From Pithys albifrons albifrons (Eukaryota; Chordata; Aves; Passeriformes; Thamnophilidae): a stretch of 64,000 nt of DNA. The translations under genes and the position numbers were made by a program. The DNA lies in NCBI RefSeq assembly GCF_047495875.1, contig NC_092472.1, forward strand, positions 1,148,849 through 1,212,848. Reading direction: 5' to 3'. Shown piece by piece: positions 23,036 to 32,100 of this stretch; within the stretch, counting starts at the first letter, position 1; every line of letters begins with the position of its first letter. The notes under the pieces are model-generated. The model ran no database searches, was not told where the DNA came from, and saw only the letters and a list, made by a program, of their open reading frames with translations.

Positions 23036-23070
23036 TATATCAGCGAGGGGGCGGGGGCGCCGCTTCCTTT
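23036..23070 (+). promoter_or_regulatory. NPM1: TATA-like box and probable 5'TOP start
   Basis: TATAT at 23036-23040 is followed 27 bp later by CTTCCTTT (23063-23070), a cytidine followed by an uninterrupted pyrimidine run. That spacing and sequence suit a terminal-oligopyrimidine mRNA, whose translation is tied to growth signalling. This would fit a ribosome-biogenesis gene, but start-site mapping was not available. Confidence 0.5.
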
Positions 23071-23109
23071 GGGTCGCGTCCGCTCGTGCCGCCGCAGCCG
23101 CTCCGCGCC

Positions 23110-23173
23110 ATGGAGGACAGCGCCATGGACATGGAGAGCATGGGCCCGCTGCGCCCGCAGACCTTCCTCTTCG
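23110..23173 (+). CDS. NPM1: NPM1 coding exon 1
   Basis: Starts at ATG in the context CGCGCCATGGAGG, a strong initiation context, and encodes [20 protein letters not shown] plus F and one base of the next Gly codon. The donor is G|GTACCG. Later in-frame ATGs exist at codons 6, 8 and 11, but the first matches the family N terminus. Confidence 0.96.
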
Positions 23174-26100
23174 GTACCGCGCCCCGCGCCGCCCCGCGGG
23201 CTCCGTGCGCGATGCGGGCCCCGCGGCCTGTGCGGGCCGAGCGCGGCCCCTCGCGGCGGGTGGGAGGGGAGGGGATGGGGGGGCCCGGCCGGGGGCGCGC
23301 CCGCCGCGGCCGTTCCCGCGCGCGCGCCCCACGTGGCGCGGCCCGGCCCGCTCTGCGCGCGCTTTGTTCCCGCCGCCTCCCGCCCGTTCCTAAGGACGCG
23401 GCGCGCCCGCGGAGCACATGGCGGCGCCGCGGGAGGCGGAGCACGTGGAGCGCCGCGCGGCCCTGCGCGCGTTGCCGCCCCGGGGCAGGCCCGGCCGCAC
23501 GCACCGGGCCCTTGCGGAGATGGCGTCGGCCCGGGCAGCGCGGGGGGCTCTGGGCGGGGGCGCTCTCACAGCGGATGGCCTGGAGCGGGCCACGCGGGGA
23601 GCTGCGGCCTCGCAGCAGGCCGCGGGCTCGCCTGGGGTTTCCCCACCCCACGTGGTCGCCAGCCGGCGAGCTCGGAGTGCCGCTGGTTCTCCGTGCAAGG
23701 CCTGGAAACAGCAAATTGTAAATAAGTATTTAACAAATATATGCGTTTTAAGTAAGATAGTAGGCTTATATTTAAATTGTCTTTTCACAGGCTGTGAACT
23801 TAAAGCAGATAAGGAGTATCAGTTCAAAGTAGATGATGAGGAAAATGAGCACCAGTTGTCTCTGAGAACGGCAAGTATTGTTTGGTCTTTATATTTTTTA
23901 TGCAGTGGTGTGCGATGATGAGAGAAGCGTGTTTATTCAAGTGTCACGTGTTTCCCCGACCTGTATGCTTTTAGTGGTAGCTGCTTTTTTGTCAAAAATA
24001 ACGTCTCAATAACAGTGCATCGTGTCATTTAATTATAAATATTTGCTGTATTGAAAAAAGTTTATCCATTGCAGCAAGCTATACAAGGCTGGGTTAGGTT
24101 GAAAATCAGTTCACCCAGAAGCAGATAAGTAAATCTAAATGAAAGATAGAAAGGTTTGTGTTCCATATTACTGTCCTTGGTTTGGGCTTTTTTTAAAGAA
24201 AGCTCATCTCCCATTCAGGTAATTCATCTCACAAATTCCTCACTGATCCTGGAGATCAGGATCTGTACACTGAGAGTTCTTGAAAGTGTCATTAGATCTT
24301 TCTGGTGCCACACAAGCCAGACACGGTATTTCAAAGCCTTTGCTTTGGACTAACCATGTTGCTTTTGGGCAGAAGAACATCAATATGCCTCAGCTTCATG
24401 CAAAAGGAATGAGAAAGTTTTAGTGTCTCTATAGTTTATTTTTGTGTTTATTAAAATACAAAGCTGTGTTTTGGTGATACCTGAAAACAAGAAAGTCTTG
24501 CAGTTGTGGACTAATTCCTACAGCAGAGTTGCTTCCTACAGCTGCCTTGCATAATAATGCTGTCCAGGTACAGTGTTACTTACCAACACTTGTGGTGATG
24601 TGAGTCGTGTCTTCAGTCCTTGTGTGTTATGAAAATTACAGCCTGGACTTGACAATGAGTAGTTTGTTCTTAGTACAGTTGCTTTTGATGGAACAATATA
24701 ACAGTAAAGTATATATAGGACAAGTCCATACACAGAATTCTTGTATCTAAATATTTTTCATGTAGATGGAATTAGTCACAGAATGATAAATTGTATGTTT
24801 CTACCCAAAGCTTTGCTTTTTAGAATTACCTGTAGCATCTCATCTGATGTGAAACACTGGGTGATGAAGCAGGTTGGATCCATGGCACTACTTTGGTGTT
24901 AGGGTTGTAGTGGGGGGAAAAAAGTCTTTAACCTGTCTTTTGAAGAATAAGAGGTGATACACAGCTGAAATATGGACTTGGGCATGAGGTAGAGAAGGAT
25001 AAGGGAGAAAAGCACTAAATGAGTATTATCACATGTGAAGTAGAAAGTGGTATGAGAGTTTCTGTAAATGATAGCTGAGAAGAGAGGGATGGTCATTGCT
25101 TCATTAGCTATTTACTCTAGGCATTCCTTCAGTGTAGAAGTTTAAGTGTGCAAGTGGTTGCTTGCAGAACTCACAGGGAATACATGAATAGTAAGTGCTG
25201 TAGTGTTCTTGAACTGGTTCAAATGACAGCAGTAATGGGGGCCGAGGGCATGCTCTGAAACTTCTCACCAGCTGAGCAATTCAGTGTTGCTGCCAACCCA
25301 ACTAATAGGTGAGATAAAAGCAGCAATTTCACTTCTTTAAATTGGCAATAACAAAATTTGCCAGGAATAGTAAAATCCAATACTCTACTCTCCCACCCTT
25401 AGTCTGACACATCTAGCCTGGACCGTTGTAGCCTCCTTAAAGTTCAGGTCTTGGAACATGAAACTTGTGTGCCTGAAGTGTTTACACCCACATCTTCTGC
25501 AGAGGGTGGAATGCTTTGTTTGTATGGGCCTTGGGAAAGGAAGGACAGAGCCCTGGGCACTGGTCTTGGGAGTAATTGTAGCACTTGAAGGGATTCTTGG
25601 CTTTCACATCCTATTCAGTCCTGAGTCAGAGGGCAGAGAGGTTGAGTGAACTGGGATTTCAGGCCTGATCAGTGCCTTTAGCTGAGAATTTTGGAACTTC
25701 AGACAGTGCCAAACTCAGAGTAAGGAATCCAGGCACTTGAGTTTTGAAACTGGGGTAGCAGGTCTCAGTCCATGGTGAAATAAAGCAAAAGGCATCTGCA
25801 TAAGTGAGAAGCCATTGGCAGATAGATAGTGATGAAAAGGGGAAGAGTACAGGCTGTGATTCTGTGGAAGAGGCAGTTCTTGCCTTTGCTCTTGGCATGT
25901 GTTTATACTTTCCTCAGCCCAGCTTCAGAGCTGACTGAGTTTGTCACTGACCCATTTCATTGCAGTGATCCAGTAGCAAAAGGCCTGATTTCACTGTCAC
26001 CAAAACACATACCTGGAGTTGTACCTTGGACGTGCCAGTGTTGTGGGGAAAGAGGGATAGTGGCTTGGGATGGAGTGTGATGGAATCATTAGTAGTCAGA

Positions 26101-29100
26101 AATAAAAACTTCAGTATTAATTGATGTAGAACAGTGAATGGAGTTAAAAAGTCTTACGAATATGTTGTTGGAAGATGCTCAAACTGTGCCATTTTTTACT
26201 TCACAGGTTACTTTAGGGGCTGGAGCCAAAGATGAATTGCATGTTGTAGAAGCAGAGGCACTGGACTATGAAGGCAACCCTACTAAAGTAGTACTGGCAT
26301 CCCTGAAAATGTCCGTGCAGCCTACGGTAAGTGCAGGAACTTGGGGAAAATCTGCTGTGAATTTGGTCTCAGGTGAGAAAAAACTAGTTCTAAACGGCTT
26401 GGGGCAACTGAATTGTTGTGAAACTGAACAGTGGTGTGTTAAAGACTAGTGTCAATTTTGATGTGTAGTAAATATGAATGTACTTTTTGTGCCCAGTAAG
26501 GTTACTTTAGACATCTACAGACAACATACTTGCTCAGATTATGCATTTTTTAAAAAGTGATAGTAATTACATATGTTATCTCAGTGTATATGGGTGTAAG
26601 CATGTGCAGGCTGATGCATCTGTAGCCCGTGCTGCTCCCTTTGAGTCTGGGCTGAGAATCATGTAGGGTTTCTGCAGGTCCCAAAATCTAATTTTTCTGC
26701 ATGATGTACAAGTAGAACTGCCTTATGCTGGGGCCAGGTGGGATGAATTGTGTTCAAATTGGCATTGCTGCCAAGGGGAGTAAAAACCAGTGTGGTTTGG
26801 TCTGGCTTTGGTGTTCTTTACCTGCGATAAACTGAGTGCAATAAACCCTGTTGGTGTCTTAGTGACTCAGGCTTGACTTAACACTTCTGGAATATTTGTT
26901 CAGATGGAACTTGGAGTAACTGTGTTAGCCATGGAGTCTACAGCTGTTGGTGTTGTTGGTTTCATTTGAATGGTCTGTCTGTAGAGTACACTTTGCCCAG
27001 AATATTTGACTAAACAATGTTTTTCCCCCCAGGTTTCATTAGGGGGCTTTGAGATCACACCGCCCGTGGTGCTGAGGTTGAAATGTGGGTCGGGGCCTGT
27101 TTACGTCAGTGGTCAGCACCTCGTAGGTGAGTATGGCTGGTTCCTGAGCATGGCCCTGCACCTGGCAGCACCAGCAGAACCCAAGGGATGTGTGTGGCTG
27201 ATGCCTTGAGCTGTGCTTGTTCTGATACTGAACCCCCTGCATCTTCGTTACAGTCCTTGGAGGCAGGAAGTGGCTGTAGGACACAGCAGTGCAGGGAAGG
27301 GCTTGCCTTTCCTTGCCACATGCTTTGAATGGCTAAGGGGCATTTGTCAGCCTTGCAGTTGGAGTTACAAGTGCTGCCCTTAAAAGTGGATGTTACTGTC
27401 TCACAGCAGGCTTTCTGCTGCTCAGCTGAGTGTGAGAAGACTGCCTGTGAAATGGTTCTGAGTTGAAATTATTCTAAGCCAGGACTACCCTTCTCCTTTG
27501 TAGAATTGTCTTTGAAACTGATCTTTACAAGCTTCTAAATGTGCCCCCTTAGGAATGGAGAAAATGTTACTCTTACCTTGCTATGGCTTCTTGCTGTGAG
27601 GAGTGTTAAAAGCAGCAGGTATGAATGGTTGTTGACCTGTTTTGGCTTTCAGTATAGTACCTGCCTGCAGTCAGCTGGAAGTTTCTGGTCTCAGTGGTTT
27701 GGTCACTAGGAGGAAACTTCCTCCCATCAATTCACCTCAGGAAGACCAAGCCTGTTCAGTTGTGGGTGATGCTCTTCTGTTTGTTTCTTGCTTGACCCAT
27801 TGTTAAATGAGTTTTTTTACATGTTGCCTTCACTTTACTCAGCATTAGAAGATGAACCAGAATCAGATGAGGAGGAAGATGATGCAAAAATTGTGAATGC
27901 CTCAGCAAAGAGACCAGCAAGTGGAGGAGGAGCTAAAACACCACAGGTATATGGACTTGCAGTCACCTTGCTGGAAGCATTTTCTTTGGGTTTGGTGTTA
28001 ATGCTGCCTGAGTAAGCAGTTAGATGGCTTGCTACGATTCACTTAATATGTGGGAAAGGATTATTCTATACTTGGGTCTTCACAAGTACTAAGTTAGGGA
28101 AGTGTAATTAAGTTCCAAATTAGTTGCCAAAGCTTTGCTGGAGGAGCAGAATGTAATAGTGGCTTTTGTGGAAACTTTACCCACTGCAGTAAATTCTCAG
28201 TGAAATTCTCTGTGTGAACTGAGTGTGTGCAGATTCTGGTATAAACATCAGCAAGAGTGAAATGCTGATTGAAGCTCTGCCCTGTAGGGAAAAGTTCATA
28301 TGCTCAGCATGCTGTAAACCTGTTAATAGCTTTGGGATTGGCAGCTCTAACTTTGCTGGCTTTTAGCTGAATTCATGGAAGATAGTGTTGTAATTAGGCT
28401 GCAGATTGTTTTGAATGATGTTTGTTTTATTGCCACAAAATGGTATCAACACCTAACATTTTTTTGTTTTCAAAGAAAAAACCAAAATTAGCAGAGGATG
28501 ATGACGATGATGATGAAGATGATGATGAGGATGATGATGAGTATGTATTCTTTTGATAATGTATTTTAAAATCCAGGGTTAACTTTGAGAATATGAATTG
28601 TGTGGCATAACTGGATGTTAAGGGAGGAAGTTACTTCTTCTACCTCGGCTAGAAAAAAAAAAAAAAAAGAATCGCTTCATTTATCTCCACACTGCAAACT
28701 GAACTAGTGTTATTCAAATATGTCAAACTGTTACCAAACTTGGCTTCCTATTACTTGTTAACTTCTATTATAGTTAAATTTCTTTATTAGAAGTAGTGGA
28801 AGTCCCTAAGGTGCTTGCCTTCAGTGTTAAAGCAGAAGGGAATGCATTTAACTGCTTTAAAGGCAGTGCTTGCTCTAACACCTGTGAAAACGAGTGTAAG
28901 GAAGACCTGGGAGGATTCCTTCATGTGTTAAACATTTTATTGGGAGGGAGGGGGAAGATTATTTCCTAATGTGAATCTTGGGTTTTTGTGAGTGACCTCC
29001 TTTCTAATTTGTAGTGATGAGGATGACTTAGAGGATGATGAGGAAGAAATTAAAGCACCAGTGAAGAAAGTAAGTGGCATATCCGTAGGACGTACCTTGT

Positions 29101-32100
29101 GATGCGACAGTAATTGGGCAGGTGGTCCCATAAATCCATGAGTTAAGGCACAGCTGTCTGGAATATGTGAATGGGGGATGCATTTGATTTAGATCAGTCT
29201 GTATAAAGAAATTGGAATAGGACATAGGAACAGAGGTCTGAATGTGCATCCCATCCCTGCCTTGGCTGCAGAGGGCTGATGGGTCATTAACAGCTCACAG
29301 GACTGACGGTGTGGGGCCTCTGTGATTGTTAAGCAACAAATCCTGGTCACAGTGGGTTGCCCTTATTAGACCTGCAGGGTGTGGAAAGGACTTTCAGCAG
29401 CTTCAAACACAAAAAAATGTAAATGTGTGAGTGCAATTCTGTCAGCTGTTGAGGGCCATCTGGTGGTGGAACAAAGACACAGCAGGGCAGCTACAGAGGG
29501 ACAAGGGAGGCATCTCCTCTTTCTTCAACTTGTGTACTTTGGCTTGAATTTTTATATTCATATCTACTATTTGTAAACTGATATTTGAAGTTTTTCTTGA
29601 CTGTGTGCTGCTCTGTCCTAATGAATTTGCATGGGTGATAGTGCAAGTGGTTTAAGGCCTGGTAATGACAATGTGAACTGCAGATTCTTGCCATCTAATC
29701 CAGTCTAGTGTGGCTGAACAAAACAGTCCCTTGATTTATAAAGGAATATTAAGATTTCCAGTTCCTAAATGTGCATGTGGGGTCGTGTCCCCTGCACATC
29801 CCAGATGATGTTTCTGTATGAAATGCCAAAGAAGTAGTTAACAGTTAATGCAATATCTGCCCCCAAAAGACTGTACAGTAATATGTAAGAAAAGGTGTAA
29901 TATATAAGGAAAATGAAGTGAGTGTCTAATTATAGGGTATCAGAACTTGATCTTGGGTCTGTTACATATTGTCCTGCGTCAGCAGGTTTTCATTTGGGTT
30001 CCTCTTCAAGCTGGTTTCTTAAATAATGGATGTTGACCATGTTTCCTAGGCAGTGAGAGTAATTTTTTGAGGTTAAGTAGTGTATAAATTTGTCCCTAAC
30101 TCTTATTTTAATGATCTTAACATTCATTTGCAGTTCGTTTGGCAAATGAACTTGTGTGCTTTCTTTCCAGCCGGTCCGTGAGGTTTCAGGAAAAAACACA
30201 CAGAAAGCAAAGCAAAATGGAAAAGACTCCAAGCCATCCACACCAGCATCTAAATCAAAAGTGAGTGTAAACAGATGAATAAAACAAAGGTTTATTCTAC
30301 TGTGGGAGCTCGTTTTCTTGCCTAATGGTAACTTCAAATAACATACTAACCTTTAAGTTGGGGTTTCGAGTATGTGGAGGATACTGTTCACTGTCTCATG
30401 TTCTCCTGTGAAACACTTCAGTGATCAGTGTATAACTTCAAAGATCCAAGGTTTGAAATCAGACATGCTGTCCTTTGGGAATATTGGTGAGCCCTCAGTT
30501 TGAAATGCAAAATCTTTTTTTGTGTAGTGCTTTGTACAAGAGGGTGACTGCCAAGTGTGTTGGCACTGGAGTACAGCTGGAGGCTGCTGCTGATCAGTGG
30601 TTCTCACTGATCTGATCCATTTCAGAACTGACAGTTTTCTTGTTCAGTGCTTCCCTATACATCTTTCCCTTAGCTGCATGTTCTCAGACATGATGCCAGG
30701 AAGGTTCATACAGAAATTGGCATGGGCTGGATGGCAGGATGTCATCTGAAAAGCAGATGTGCTTTTTAAAGCATGACCTAATCTGGCTGCAGATGTGGAG
30801 TAAACTCCGAATTAGTGAATGTTTTGGCTATTTCTGGTTTCATTTCTGCTGGGAAAAAGCTGTGGAGACACCTGTCCAGAAGCGTATGATGCTGACTGTA
30901 ATAACTCCAGACATAAGTACTGTACTTTTCCTTGTCTCTGAGAAATGTGTTGGAAGCCTGAATTTAACTTTTGTGACTTTCTGAAAATATGGAGTTATGT
31001 GCCCGTTCTTCTGTATAAAATCTCCAGTGGGGTCTAACATGCTTGTTTTATAACTCTTGTTCTTAACTGGTAAGTAGCTTTATGTGCAAGTTGCTAATGG
31101 AATGAATAATTTTCAGACTCCAGATTCCAAGAAGGATAAAAGTCTAACTCCAAAAACACCAAAAGTCCCTCTGTCGCTAGAGGAGATTAAAGCAAAAATG
31201 CAAGCGTCTGTAGATAAGGTGAGTTTTTGGAAACTTGGTGTTTCTCTTACACTTCCAGAGATGACAAGAATTGGATGTTTTAGGAAATGGCTGGGTTATC
31301 ACAGTGTGTTGATGTTGATGGTCAGAGAAACAAAAACACATTTGGGACAAAAAGAAGCCTCTGTACTGAGGAGAAACAAAACCACTTTGTTTCTGTATTC
31401 CTCTGGTAGTGCTGATTAGTAATTTGGTATTTCTCAGCAAACTGTCTCAGTTAAAATTTGAAAAAAACTACAACCAACCTTTGGTGATACTTGTTCTAGA
31501 AACGTCTTAAATAACTCACACATTTTGGGTAAAGCAGAGTGAGCTCCTCTGGTGCTTGGAATAACTTGGTTTGGAAGCAGGATCCCCCTTAGGTATCCAG
31601 AGGCCTGTAAGCCTCAGCAACTTCCAGAAGAGGGAGACAGGTGCTTGTTACATGAGTTAATGAGTCATTGAAGACCTGAAAGCATTTGTTTCCTGAAGGC
31701 TTCTGAGGTTTATTTGGTCTTCCCTTTGTGGGTGTTTCACCGTTTGAGGGGGCAGGGCAGTCACTTGGCTTCTGGTTGTTACCAGCTTTGATTAGGAGTT
31801 CATGGTTACACAGAGGGGTATTTTTCTAAGGTGCTGTGTAAGTCTAAGAAAGAAAATTGAGTTACAGGCTGGTTGGGTAAAAGTGTAGCAGATAATGACA
31901 AGTCTTTTCCCCCTTAGCCAGGTTTGGAAAAGTGTGTTTAGTTTTACTTGGCTGGCACAGAAGTGTGCTTAGAAATTGTGTGCTCACTTGTGACTGGAAG
32001 AGATTGTTGGAGCCTTTTTGGCTGATATTGGTGCTATGAAGGATTCTATTGGTTTGTTGGTTTTTTTTAGTTCAGAATGATAAACTTCTTAACCCCTTAC

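Larger units (their letters stand above)
22916..23109 (+). promoter_or_regulatory. NPM1: NPM1 core promoter and 5' UTR within a CpG island
   Basis: This is very GC- and CpG-rich, and the CpG-dense island continues through exon 1 and intron 1 to about 23650. It contains an NRF1-like CGCGCGTGCGCAG near 22954, the TCTCGCGAGA element at 23016-23025, a TATA-like CTATAT at 23035-23040, and a pyrimidine-rich start region at 23063-23070. The transcription start is not proven but is probably near 23063, giving a 5' UTR of about 47 nt. Confidence 0.75.

Noticed and set aside
22958..23918. Long plus- and minus-strand frames overlapping NPM1 exon 1 and intron 1
   Set aside because: They arise from stop-poor CpG-island composition and disagree with the NPM1 exon frame and splice sites.
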